Below, in pieces: positions 45,601 through 52,985 of a stretch of 64,000 nucleotides of DNA. The DNA lies in assembly GCA_037974335.1 (NCBI GenBank), contig CM075732.1, positions 100,151,789 to 100,215,788 on the forward strand. The letters run 5' to 3'. The DNA is from Prionace glauca (lineage: Eukaryota; Chordata; Chondrichthyes; Carcharhiniformes; Carcharhinidae). Under the pieces are notes generated by a model. It saw only the letters and a program-made list of their open reading frames with translations, was not told the origin of the DNA and did not search any database. Position 1 is the first letter of the stretch; the number at the start of each line of letters is the position of its first letter. Made by a program: the position numbers and the translations under genes.

Positions 45601-46821
45601 CCTTTCAGAGGGCCTCGGTCTAACACCTCGTCCAAAAGACTGCCCTTCTGACACTGCAGCACTCCCTCGGTACTGCACAGAAAAGGCAGCCTGGGTTATC
45701 GAATCCAATCTCGAGACTGGGGTTTGAAGCCACAATCAGCCTCAAATTCAAGCTTGCTTCCACTGAACCAACACATAGGAATTTGGGAAGCTGTCCATCC
45801 AAATAGAGTCAAAGAAATTACTGTCACCTTGAAGGGAATGTTATTAGAACGTAAAAATATACCAAATAAGCTTCTCATTGTACACATGTTACTAGATCAC
45901 AATCTCTAACATGTCTCTATTTTCTGTTAGGCATTACAGCAAAGACGTGAGTCTATATACAGTGACCTTAAAGGTATGTTTCTATTCCATTTCACCAAAG
46001 TTCAAGAAAAGCAGCTGATTTAGAACCTTAGAATCCCTCCAGTGCAGAAAGAGGCCATTCAACCCATCGAGTCTGAAAGAACATCCCATGCGCTTCTATC
46101 AGCTCTGTTCCTGTAACCCTGTGCATTTACCATGGCCAATCATACACATCTAACCGATACATCATTGAACACGAAGGGGCAATTTACCATGATTAATCCA
46201 CGTAACCTTCTCATCTTTGGAATGTCCTGTTTTGTGCCAATGCTGAAATAAAGGGAAACTTTCACTCAGAATGAACCCTTAACCACAACACTGCATAGAA
46301 TTGACGAGAGCTGTGAGTCCAGTGTGGCAATGGACCATTATTAACACTGTGGGCCAACACACTGAATGCTGTGTGTGATATATAACAAATACAAGTACAT
46401 ATATACACCTGGACCTGAATATATACAAATAGACACACACTCACAAATGTACATAGACACACAAACATCCTCAACACACGTGTACTTACACACATACACT
46501 CAGTAACACACACACACACATTTCACACCATGGTTCCCAATATGTGAAGTGGGAATACTGAACAATTTCACTTCCTACCCTTTCAGTGTTAAGACCAATT
46601 ATAGCCCCGACTCCCATTCCATCTGGGATCAACTCACTCAGCTCAGGCTGGAGATAGATTCTTGGAGTTTTAGTCATTAATAACGGAATTACAACCTGGA
46701 GAACCTCATCAGAGGATGGGAAATGATCCTTTATTCTCACATTTGCTGCAGGATTAATTTTGGAAGCTGATGTATTTTTAATTTTGTTTGAACAGGCAAT
46801 AAACAAACTCGTGATTCCTGA
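24592..46821 (+). CDS. Gene B: three-V-domain transmembrane receptor with its own ITAM (spliced, 10 exons)
   Basis: Joining 24592-24643, 32897-33250, 34581-34925, 37413-37760, 40385-40535, 41262-41305, 42235-42278, 44693-44734, 45931-45973 and 46796-46821 gives 1449 nt: 482 codons and a stop, with matching phases at every junction. Order: signal peptide (1-17), V1 (19-135), V2 (137-250), V3 (252-366), short stalk, membrane span (about 380-404), then KKRF and a tail of about 75 residues. The tail has P-V-Y-A-T-V (Y427) and an ITAM, Y459-L462 and Y470-L473 with seven residues between. No charged residue lies in the membrane span, so no adaptor is predicted; the receptor would signal by itself at the cell surface, as FcgammaRIIA does. 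Ligand unknown. Family: Ig-superfamily, nearest in kind to NITR, skate MDIR or NKp30. Exon calls are by eye without transcript support. Confidence 0.82.
24898..25040 (-). mobile_element. Truncated tRNA-derived SINE in intron 1
   Basis: Minus-strand text GGTAACACAGTGGTTAGCAT with a worn box B; the 3' part is missing. Lies about 250 bp after the gene B leader exon. Confidence 0.82.
25146..25257 (+). mobile_element. LINE reverse transcriptase scrap
   Basis: Encodes KIDKPPGPDGFQ, the block just before the reverse transcriptase core of CR1-like elements, then a broken continuation (VNVFIMIFQTLGN). It abuts the 26-bp minisatellite. Confidence 0.65.
25268..26189. repeat. Minisatellite, 26-bp unit, about 35 copies
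   Basis: Tandem copies of a unit containing GGGCTGGGATTCTCCGATCT, with C/T variation in CACCCGG versus CACCTGG, and units ending TCTCATCTCGCC interspersed. The last three units (26130-26189) have a 22-bp variant with CCAGTCCCGCTG. As 26 is not a multiple of three, any frame cycles through a 26-residue repeat, producing a spurious long open frame. Each unit carries two runs of G. Confidence 0.96.
26190..27474. other. Intron 1 spacer with one CR1 3' end
   Basis: A minus-strand CR1 3' end lies at 26623-26893 (plus text CAGCACAGTACAGGCCCTTC), related to the one at 55933. Elsewhere I see no gene or splice-bounded exon. Confidence 0.65.
26623..26893 (-). mobile_element. CR1 LINE 3' end, minus strand
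   Basis: Starts ATAGAACATAGAACATTACA and runs through TGCCGACCAATGGAACCAAT to the end of ORF2 (complement of TTCCACGCCCTTACTACC). Only about 270 bp of 3' sequence is present. Confidence 0.88.
27475..31108. repeat. Minisatellite, 21-bp unit, about 173 copies, with higher-order repeat
   Basis: Tandem copies of a 21-bp unit beginning ACACTGAGACAC and ending CTGTCCCA, with CACTCT, CACACT, CACACA, CACGCT and AAACAC variants. A unit with two extra bases (GAGACACACACTGTCC) recurs near 28372, 29570 and 30748. These and their flanks define blocks of 1199 and 1178 bp, differing by exactly one unit. Because 21 is a multiple of three, long frames are open on both strands; the variants do not look selected as protein. 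It lies in gene B intron 1. Confidence 0.97.
31165..31535 (+). mobile_element. HE1-like tRNA-derived SINE
   Basis: tRNA-like head with GGACTATTAATCCAGAAACT and box B GGGTTCGAATCCTG (31252), then GGCAGATGGTGGAATTTGAA and AAGGAAATCTGCCAGCCTTA. It matches what I know of the elasmobranch HE1 SINE. The 3' tail is cut short where a CR1 fragment begins. Confidence 0.85.
31538..32012 (+). mobile_element. CR1 LINE 3' end (TTCTTATG family)
   Basis: Open over 123 codons (MRGLSYDERLNKLGLYLLEF to the end of ORF2) followed by the 3' UTR and CTTATGTTCTTATG. The near identity to 20470-20930 and 57730-58190 indicates a young family. Confidence 0.92.
32345..32863 (+). mobile_element. CR1-like LINE 3' end just before V1
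   Basis: Encodes FTRMLPG-like text in broken frame, then VGNAWNELSEEVVEAD and TMFKRHLDRYMNRQ; the 3' UTR ends GGGCCGAAGGGCCGGTTCCT with TTCTTTGTTCTTT. It ends only 33 bp before the V1 exon. Confidence 0.85.
32897..33250 (+). CDS. Gene B exon 2, V-set domain 1
   Basis: 354 nt, phase 1 on both sides, acceptor TTTTGACAG and donor GTGAGT. Residues 19-135 of the protein. Canonical pair C44 (VKFWCNL) and C119 (SNVYICGIW), core W62 (NVHWFYQ), and the F-strand pattern D-S-N-V-Y-I-C. It ends I-F-G-S-G-T-R-L-N-V, like a J segment already joined in the germline. Two N-glycosylation sequons (NNS, NVT). There is no extra C-C' cysteine pair of the CD300/TREM kind. Confidence 0.9.
33531..33580 (+). pseudogene. 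Histone H4 5' fragment
   Basis: ATG at 33531 opens MSGRGKGGKGLGK followed by DRAK; the first 13 residues are identical to the N-terminus of histone H4 (MSGRGKGGKGLGKGGAK). Similarity stops at about 33580, where a CR1-like fragment begins. About 50 bp of possible H4 leader precede it. It is a stub, probably a captured or retroposed piece, in the intron between V1 and V2. Confidence 0.72.
33590..34005 (+). mobile_element. CR1-like LINE 3' fragment
   Basis: Same family as 3086-3665: APYYRKDIIKLERVQERFTR, DRLGFFSLGRRRLRGDLIEV. The 3' UTR is missing. Confidence 0.85.
34006..34580. other. Gene B intron 2 remainder
   Basis: No exon or named repeat recognised between the LINE fragment and V2. Confidence 0.5.
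34581..34925 (+). CDS. Gene B exon 3, V-set domain 2
   Basis: 345 nt, phase 1 to phase 1, acceptor CCTTTAAAG and donor GTAAGT. Residues 137-250. C161 (RLQCTV), W175 (DVHWSRE), C234 (DTAVYYCSVWG), J-like end G-N-G-T-L-L-N-V. Sequons NVT, NNS, NGT and NVT. FTERFQPSRHTSNNSFILTI matches the same region of V1 and V3, so the three domains arose from one another. Confidence 0.92.
35230..36020 (-). mobile_element. L2-like LINE, minus strand
   Basis: On the minus strand, ITAGVPQGRVLGPTIFSCFI is a reverse transcriptase core block. The plus text CCCAGCGACAGTGAAGGAAC (about 35370) is the complement of sequence found at 10238-10862 and 48019-48835, so they are one family. Frames are broken. Lies in the intron between V2 and V3. 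Confidence 0.8.
36021..37412. other. Gene B intron 3 remainder
   Basis: No gene, exon with paired splice sites, or recognised repeat. Some G-rich text at 36720-36900 may be an unrecognised repeat. Confidence 0.45.
37413..37760 (+). CDS. Gene B exon 4, V-set domain 3
   Basis: 348 nt, phase 1 to phase 1, acceptor ATATTAACAG and donor GTAAGT. Residues 252-366. C277 (DLQCAM), W291 (DVHWHYQ), C350 (DTAVYRCSVW), J-like end G-A-G-T-Q-L-Y-V. Sequons NAS, NGT, NVT and NDT. Membrane-proximal domain. Confidence 0.92.
38066..38372. repeat. 59-bp tandem repeat derived from LINE sequence
   Basis: About five copies of a 59-bp unit containing CTCCACCACACTCTCAGACA and ACCACTCGCTGTGTGAATCT. About two more copies follow at 38780-38900, after the foldback element, so the insertion split a once continuous array. 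Confidence 0.92.
38404..38775. mobile_element. Foldback element with long inverted-repeat arms
   Basis: The left arm contains GTCCAACAGGTTTATTTGAT and CGCTGCTCCTTCATCAGG; the right arm contains the complement, CCTGATAAAGGAGCAGCG and AAATAAACCTGTTGGAC. Pairing resumes further in (AAACACAAACTCAATTT against AAATTGAGTTTGTGT), so nearly the whole element folds on itself with arms of about 150 bp. No coding capacity; likely non-autonomous. Confidence 0.85.
39308..39665 (-). mobile_element. CR1-like LINE 3' end, minus strand
   Basis: Minus-strand translation gives MRRNFFNQRVGNLWNSLPHR and VVEARSLSVFNTEIDRFL, the usual end of CR1 ORF2, followed by a 3' UTR with the complement of GCCCATCGAGTCTGCTCTGC. 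Confidence 0.85.
39666..40384. other. Gene B intron 4 remainder
   Basis: A minus-strand LINE scrap near 39870-39950 (complement of CAGCCTTAAATGTATTTAAC); otherwise nothing recognised before the transmembrane exon. Confidence 0.5.
40385..40535 (+). CDS. Gene B exon 5, stalk and transmembrane segment
   Basis: 151 nt, entered in phase 1 and left in phase 2, acceptor TATTTTACAG and donor GTAAAT. A short stalk (EESSYNSLCTSD) with one free cysteine is followed by the hydrophobic run VVLILAIILSLVVLFCVAPL and TGYLV, then the stop-transfer cluster KKRF. The span has no Lys, Arg, Asp or Glu. The stalk cysteine could allow dimerisation. Confidence 0.88.
41262..41305 (+). CDS. Gene B exon 6, tail with VYATV motif
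   Basis: 44 nt, phase 2 in, phase 1 out, acceptor TTTCTTTAG and donor GTAAGT. Reads R-DPDGDQNPVYATVD. The tyrosine motif P-V-Y-A-T-V lacks the usual residue two places before Tyr for ITIM or ITSM; the gene A copy (335-378) has T there and is a proper ITSM. Confidence 0.82.
42235..42278 (+). CDS. Gene B exon 7, tail linker
   Basis: 44 nt, phase 1 in, phase 0 out, acceptor CCTTTTAG and donor GTAAGG. Reads N-QTQLSKRGAASSAL, basic and serine-rich, no tyrosine. Confidence 0.78.
42945..43335 (+). mobile_element. LINE 3' fragments
   Basis: 42945-43065 resembles a CR1 ORF2 segment (AATGGCAGGACACTGGAAGC, TCCCTGAAGGTGACAGAACG). 43170-43335 has the end GACCCGATGGGCTGAAGAGC. Both are degraded. Confidence 0.6.
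43341..44527 (-). mobile_element. Fossil LTR retroelement, minus strand, internally shortened
   Basis: Two direct repeats of about 170 bp share GTGCAGAGACCGACAATCCC and end with the complement of TGTGG-GACTGTCCCTTTAA, at 43341-43600 and 44355-44527. Read on the minus strand, the former is the 3' LTR, preceded by a purine-rich tract (43601-43613), and the latter the remnant of the 5' LTR. Family not determined. Broken, with only a short interior left and no recognisable intact gene. Lies in gene B intron 7. Confidence 0.6.
44693..44734 (+). CDS. Gene B exon 8, first half of the ITAM
   Basis: 42 nt, phase 0 on both sides, acceptor CTTGTTACAG and donor GTAAAT. Reads KLEDSPADLDSTYM; the intron falls inside the first YxxL motif (YM | AL). 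An aspartate three residues before the Tyr fits the ITAM consensus. An upstream acceptor (CTTTACAG, ending 44675) would break the frame. Being symmetric, the exon can be skipped without a frameshift, leaving a single S-I-Y-S-D-L motif. Confidence 0.75.
44735..45930. other. Gene B intron 8
   Basis: Contains a minus-strand LINE end at about 45348-45565 (complement of CTCAAACCACTTAATTCCCA). The rest is unassigned. Confidence 0.55.
45931..45973 (+). CDS. Gene B exon 9, second half of the ITAM
   Basis: 43 nt, phase 0 in, phase 1 out, acceptor TTTCTGTTAG and donor GTATGT. Reads ALQQRRESIYSDLK plus a split glycine. With exon 8 it forms YMALQQRRESIYSDL, that is YxxL, seven residues, YxxL. Splitting an ITAM between two exons is also the rule in CD3, CD79 and FcR-gamma genes. 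Confidence 0.8.
45974..46795. other. Gene B intron 9 with repeat scraps
   Basis: A minus-strand SINE scrap at about 46034-46230 (AGAGGCCATTCAACCCATCG) and a CA-rich simple repeat at about 46380-46520. Nothing else recognised. Confidence 0.6.
46796..46821 (+). CDS. Gene B exon 10, C-terminus and stop
   Basis: Acceptor TTTGAACAG, entered in phase 1: the split glycine, then NKQTRDS and TGA at 46819-46821. No clear AATAAA was found in the next 300 bp, so the 3' UTR end is undetermined. Confidence 0.7.
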
Positions 46822-47261
46822 ACTACAGAAGATAATATTTCAGATGATCCCATTCTGAGAGCAGGGACATCGGGACCATCAGGAACATGTTTAAAACAGT
46901 GTCCTAATTTCATTGATCAACTCCTTATCCTCACATTCTCCCCACTTCCCAATTCTACCCAGCATCTTTCCCCATTTCCCCACGCGACTCTGTCGCTCCT
47001 CACCAATCTACCTCCCTTCGCCCCATTTGCCCATTCTCCATTACGTTCTCAGCAATCTATCCACCTTCTCCCTGATACACAGTCCTAACTCCTGATTTTC
47101 CAGACTAACACCCAACCCAACGAGCCATCCCCTCCCCCCACACCCTGACCCCACTTGTCTCCTCATTAAATTCCTCAGTTCCGACTCTCTCCATAAACAC
47201 TCCTCTGTGATCCATTTATTCTCCCTGATCCCAGGGCGCGACTTTCACAGAACCAGAGAAT
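46822..47261. other. 3' flank of gene B
   Basis: Presumed 3' UTR followed by C/T-rich spacer. An ATTAAA lies near 47165 but is not a confident polyadenylation site. Confidence 0.4.
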
Positions 47262-47735
47262 GGCGACAGTACAGAATGAGGCCATTCAGCCCAGTGTCTC
47301 TGCTGACCTCCTGAAGGAGCAATTCACCAAATGTCACTCCCCTGCCTTTTCCCCGTAGCCCTGTCAACATTTGCCTTTCAGATAAGGATCCAATTCCCCT
47401 TTGAAATCCTTGATTAACCCTTCATCCACCGCACTCTCTCAGGCAGTGCATTCCAGCTCTTACCCAGTCGCTGGGTCAAAAGGTTTCTCCTGGTGTCACC
47501 ATTGTTTCCTATGATAATTACTTTAAATCTGTGTCCTCTGCTTCTCCATCCTTCCAGCAGTGGGAACAGTTTCTCCCAATCCACTCCGTCCAGATTCCTC
47601 CTGATTTTGAACATTTCGATTCAATCTCCTCTCAATGTTCTCTTCCCCAAGGAGAAGAGTCCCAATTTCTCCAATCTATCTTCAGAACTGAAGTTCCTCA
47701 TCCCTGCAGCCATTCTCATGGTGATTACTGACACC
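47262..47735 (-). mobile_element. LINE 3' end, minus strand
   Basis: Plus text GAATGAGGCCATTCAGCCCA and CTCTCTCAGGCAGTGCATTC is the complement of a LINE 3' region. Minus-strand frame 47414-47614 encodes NLLTQRLGKSWNALPERV, the end of ORF2. Confidence 0.8.
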
Positions 47736-47749
47736 AGAAGTGTGGTCGG

Positions 47750-47912
47750 ATGGTCAATAGGATCAAGGAGGTTTGTGTGGGGCTGGAAGAAATTCCAGAT
47801 GGTGTTTATTACAGTAAACTTCAGATTTCAATCTCCCTAATTATCACTCTAATTTTTAGCTTGAGTTTATTTCTCGCAATAGTTTTATACTCGACTATCT
47901 TAGAAAATCCAG
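47750..47912 (+). other. Open frame with tyrosine motif and hydrophobic span, exon-like
   Basis: From ATG at 47750 the frame reads IPDGVYYSKLQ, then ISISLIITLIFSLSLFLAIV and LYSTILENP, ending at a strong GTGAGC donor (47913). V-Y-Y-S-K-L fits ITIM, and the run is long enough for a membrane span, which would suit a type II receptor start. A shorter reading is a transmembrane exon from the acceptor TTTATTACAG (47815-47912). The region is A/T-rich and could be chance. Confidence 0.3.
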
Positions 47913-48018
47913 GTGAGCAGTGTACCTCAGATTTCATAGAGCTGTGTAGAATATACACACAGGTACAGGCCATTCAGCCCATCAAAGCCGACACAATCTG
48001 TGCCCATATGTAGCAAAA

Positions 48019-48835
48019 CCGGACAACATTCAGTCTTGGGCTGACAACTGGTAAGTAACATTCACACCACACAGGTACCAGGCAAAGACCATCTCCAACC
48101 AGAGAGCATCACCATCTCCCCTTGGCATTCAATGGCATCACCATCACTGAATCTCCAACTCTCAACATCATGGAGGTTACTATTCAGCAGGCACTGAACT
48201 GGACTGGCCTTATCAATACTGTGATCACCAAAGCAGGTCAGAGAGAGGGAATTTTACAAATAGTAACACAATTTCTGACTCCCGAAAACCTATTCACTAA
48301 TTACATGTCACAAGTGAGCAATGTAGTGGAATAGTCCCCACTTGCCTGGATTGGTGCAGCTCCAACAACACACAAGAAACTCAACACCATCCAGGAGAAA
48401 ACCGGCCCCGCTTGATTGGCATCACATCTACAAACATTCACTCCCTCCACCAGCGACACTCAGGAGCAGCCGTGTGAACTATCTACAAAACACCCAACAG
48501 CAATTCACCAAAAATCCTTCAACAGCACCTTCCAAACCCACGACCACTTCCATCTGAAAGGACAAGGGCAGCAGATACAGGGGAACACCACCACCTGCAA
48601 GTTCCCCTCCGAGTCACTCACCATCCTGACTTGGAAATATATCGCTGTTCCTTCACAGTCGCTGGGTCACAATCCTGGAATTCCCTCCCTAACGGCATTG
48701 AGGATCAACCCACAGAACATGGACTGCAGCGATTCAAGAAGGCAGCTCACCACCACCTTCTCCAGGGCAACTAGGGATGGACAATAAATACTGACCAGCC
48801 AATGATGCCCATCTCCTGGGAATGAATCAAAAAAA
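48019..48835 (+). mobile_element. L2-like LINE 3' fragment, copy B
   Basis: Paralogue of 10238-10862, longer by about 175 bp (around 48312-48490) that copy A has lost. Ends GGACAATAAATACTGACCAG and a TGAATC tail. Confidence 0.78.
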
Positions 48836-49948
48836 TCCCACCACTCTTCCTTATTTCCTGACTAACTTTCCCTTAACTGTATGGATGCCAATCCCATCAA
48901 TGAGGAAATGGAGCAGGTTTTAAATCATTTATATTTGTATTTGTGGGGATTTGAAATAAGTTCTCGTTTCAATTAACCTTCATTCTGTGATTCTGTATTT
49001 GTGCTAAAAGGGTTAAATCTTCAATTTTAGTTTCATTTTTCAAAGTTGCTTGCGAGTCTGTAGCACGGATTAGATGTCTGCATTGTAATGATGGTTTTAC
49101 AATGTTAAAGCTAATACAGGGTTAAATAAAGAGGCAATTGCTCAGTAACCAGGGGCCACACACAGACAGTCCGAGCAGTTCGTTCAGTTGAAAGAAAGTA
49201 ACCCAGGAGTAAGCAACTCTCTCAGAAACTGCTAGAAAATGTGGGACAATGCACAGCGACAGAAAGCTAGCCCCAAGCTACAGAACAGAAAGTCCTCAAG
49301 ACCAGGGAATGGGACAGAACAGAGTCCCAGGAAAACTGTGAAGATAAAGGATCAAGAACAGAAATCTGGGAAAAGATTGTGTTCAGTGAAGTCAGGAGCA
49401 GAGAGAGAGGCTCCAAGTTAAAGACAGAGCTGCAGGGTATAGACCTGAGGCATGTCAGCGAGTGGAAGATTGGTATCAAGTCAGTGCAGCCTGTGAAGCA
49501 GTTGTGTTCTGTTGGCACAACTGGGCATCTGAGAGAGTGTGTGGGAGGTGAAGCTAGGATGTATGTGGCAATCCGGGGCAGAGGAATACCAGAAGGAGAG
49601 GGTGAAACCCCGGAGATAGAACCTTGGTGATGACATTGAGTAAAAGCAACATTTGGGAGAAGATTCCAAGGCATGTTCTTTGACAGAAGTGATTGGAAAT
49701 CCTCATGTGAAAGTCAGAGATCCAGTGGGGCCAAATTGGCTGACAGCATGATAACCATTGGTGGACTGATAGGAGAGGCGGCGGAGTGGGTTGGTTGTGG
49801 GGGGGGGGGGGGGGGGGGAGCTGGTGGACATGTGGGAGTTTGGTGTGGGGGGTAGAATGGAAGAGAAATCAACAGAAATTGTTTTGATGACAGCTGTCAC
49901 TTAGTTTCAGAGTGTGGGATTTCTGACCACAACTTTTCTCTTGGTTTA
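48836..49948. repeat. Duplicated block, copy B, left part
   Basis: Matches 10863-11942. It stops at the CR1 insertion at 49949 and resumes at 51891. No gene recognised. Confidence 0.85.
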
Positions 49949-51890
49949 GCATAGAACATAGAACATTACAGCACAAACAGGCCCTTCGGACCTCGAGTTG
50001 CGCCGATCGCATCAACCCCACCAATCTATAGACCTATCTATAACCCCCAATCCCATTAAACCCCATATACTCATCCAGAAGTCTTTTAAAAGACCCCAGC
50101 GAGTTCGCCTCCACCACCGACGACGGCAGCCGATTCCAATCACTCACTACCCTCTGAGTGAAAAACTTACCCCTAACATCACCTCTGTACTTCCCTCCCC
50201 GCACCTTAAATCTGTGTCCTCTCGTAGCGACCATTTCAACCCGGGGAAATAGCCTCTGAGAGTCCACCCTATCTATTCCTCTCAACATTTTATAAACTTC
50301 TATCAGGTCGCCTCTCAACCTTCGCCTCTCCAGGGAAAAGAGTCCCAGCTCCCTCAACCTATCTTCATAAGGCATGCCTCCCAGTCCAGGCAACATCCTT
50401 GTAAATCTCCTCTGCACCCTTTCAATAGCTTCTACGTCTTTCCGATAGTGAGGCGACCAGAACTGCGCACAGTACTCCAAATGAGGCCTGACGAGGGTCC
50501 TGTAAAGTTGCAGCATTACCTCCCGACTCCTAAACTCAATCCCTCGATTAATGAAGGCCAGTACACCATACGCCTTCTTGACCACCTCCTCCACCTGCGA
50601 GGCCGATTTAAGAGTCCTGTGAACCCGGACCCCGAGATCCTTCTGCTCTTCAACGCTACTAAGACCCCTGCCCTTAATAGTGTACTCGTTCATCCCGTTG
50701 GTTCTGCCGAAATGGACTACTACACATTTATCCGCGTTGAAGTCCATCTGCCACTTCTCCGCCCATTCCTGCATCCTATCTATGTCCTGCTGCAACTTTT
50801 GACATCCTTCCAGACCATCCACAACACCGCCGACCTTCGTGTCATCAGCGAACTTGCTAACCCATCCCTCCACTTCCTCATCCAGGTCATTTATGAAAAT
50901 GACAAACAACAAGGGTCCCAGAACAGATCCCTGGGGCACCCCACTGGTGACTGACCTCCATTCCGAAAAAGACCCATCCACAAACACTCTCTGCCTTCTG
51001 CAGGCAAGCCAGTTCTGGATCCACAAGGCCAAAGGCCCTTGGATCCCATGCCCTCTCACCTTCTCAAGAAGTCTTGCATGGGGGACCTTATCAAAAGCCT
51101 TGCTGAAGTCCTTGTACACTACGTCCACGGCACTTCCTTCGTCAATGTGTTCAGTCACATTATCGAAGAACTCAACTAGGCTCGTAAGGCACGACCTGCC
51201 CTTGACAAATCCATGCTGACTATTCCTGATCATGTCAAACCTCTCCAAATGGTCGTAAATCTTGTCCCTCAGAAGCCTCTCCATCAGCTTACCAACCACT
51301 GAGGTCAGACTCACCGGGCGGTAATTTCCCGGGCTATCTCTGTTCCCTTTCTTGAAAATAGGGACTACATCCGCAATCCTCCAATCTTCCGGAACCTCTC
51401 CCGTCTCCATTGACGACGCAAAGATCATCGCCAAGGGCTCTGCAATCACTTCCCTGGCCTCCCACAGTATCCTGGGGTACATCCCATCTGGTCCCAGCGA
51501 CTTATCGACCTTGATAGAATTCAAAAGTTCTAACACATCCTCCTCTTTAATGTCCACGTACTCAATCTTTTCCACCTGCTGCAAGTCCATAGCAAGATCT
51601 CCCAAATCAGCTTCCACTGTGAATACTGAGGCAAAGTACTCATTAAGCACCTCCGCCACTTCTTCTGGTTCTACACAGACCTTTCCCCCTTCATCTTTTA
51701 TAGGTCCTATCCTTTCCCTTCTCACCCTTTTACCTTTCACATACTTATAGAAGGCCTTGGGATTTTCCTTAATCTTACCTGCCAAGGTCTTCTCATGACC
51801 ACTTCTGGCTCTCCTAATTTCCCTTTTAACCTCCTTTCTACAGTCCTTATATTCTTCAAGATCCTTAACCTCTCCTAGTTCCCTGAACCT
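49949..51890 (-). mobile_element. Young CR1 LINE with open 583-codon frame
   Basis: 1942 bp, minus strand, inserted between a duplicated TTTA (49945-49948 and 51891-51894). The paralogous site in copy A (about 11942) is empty. One frame from 51785 to 50034 is open through the whole reverse transcriptase and C-terminus: [85 protein letters not shown] (catalytic Asp pair present), RPHLEYCAQFWSPHYRKD. The endonuclease and ORF1 are missing through 5' truncation, so it cannot move alone. The tail is TTCTATG repeats. Confidence 0.96.
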
Positions 51891-52284
51891 TTTATATGGA
51901 CTGTGTGCTTACTGAGCATATTCGAGTTTGAGATAGCATTTAGTAACTTGTGTTATCCCTAACAATCTGTACATATCTGTAAAAGTCTAGCTGGGTGAAG
52001 GAATAGTGTGTTATAGCCAATCTTTTCTTGAATAAATGTTTGATCTTTTGTTAAGAGTTGATTGGCAGTCCTGTGACTCTGTTCAGCAGCTCCATCCATG
52101 GATCCAAATAAAAAATCCATCAAACCAGCTTCCACCCTGGCCTCTGACTTGTTCAGCAGTGACATCCGCTGCATCGGAACACTTGAGCCACTTGCTGTGA
52201 GCTCCACATTCTGACCACTCTCTGGGGAAAGATCTTTCTTCTCCATTTCCCATTGGATTGATTAGTGACTATCTGATATCGATG
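51891..52284. repeat. Duplicated block, copy B, right part
   Basis: Continues the match to 11943-12340 after the CR1 insertion. No gene recognised. Confidence 0.85.
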
Positions 52285-52985
52285 CTCTCTCTTTTCATTC
52301 TTCTCCACAAATGGAGACTCTCTCTGTCACGCTATCAAAACCTTCCATCATTTTAAACATCTCCATTAGATCACTCATGTCCTTTCGGGAAGGAAATCTG
52401 CCGTCCTTACCCGGTCTGGCCTACATGTGACTCCAGAGCCACAGCAATGTGGTTGAGTCTGAACAATGCCTGCTGAGATGGAGGGTAGTTAGTGATGGGT
52501 AATAAATGCTGGCCCAGCCACTGACACCCACATCCCGTGAGTGAATTTGTAAATAATCATTTGTCTTCTCTTTACAAGAGAAAAGAACCCAGCCCAATTA
52601 TCTTTTCCTGACTGGAATAAAATCCAGTCCTGGTCTGATCTTTGTGAATCCTCTTTGTACTTTCTTCAAAGCCTCTCCATCTTCTTTCTAAAATAGTGAC
52701 CAGAAATGTACACTGTGGCCCAAATGGTGAGGAAGTGAGGATTGATAACAGCTCAGTGAAACGTCACTACTTTTCAATCCTATCCCTCGAGAAATAAAAC
52801 TCAGCCTTTGTTTTGTTTTTGTGATTACCTTATTGGTCTGTGTTTTTCCTGTCAGTGATCTGTGTGTTTATTCTCCCAGATCCTCCCATATCTATTTACA
52901 TTCTTCATTTCCAAACAATCTGAGCTCCTTATTTTACTTCCCAAAATGGAATACTGATGTCAAAGTGAATTTTCGAATAATAAAT
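52285..52985 (-). mobile_element. Old CR1-like LINE with HE1-like SINE half, copy B
   Basis: Paralogue of 12340-13035, with the same SINE 3' half inside (about 52380-52550, plus strand). The ATG that opens a signal-like frame in copy A is ATA here. Confidence 0.75.
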
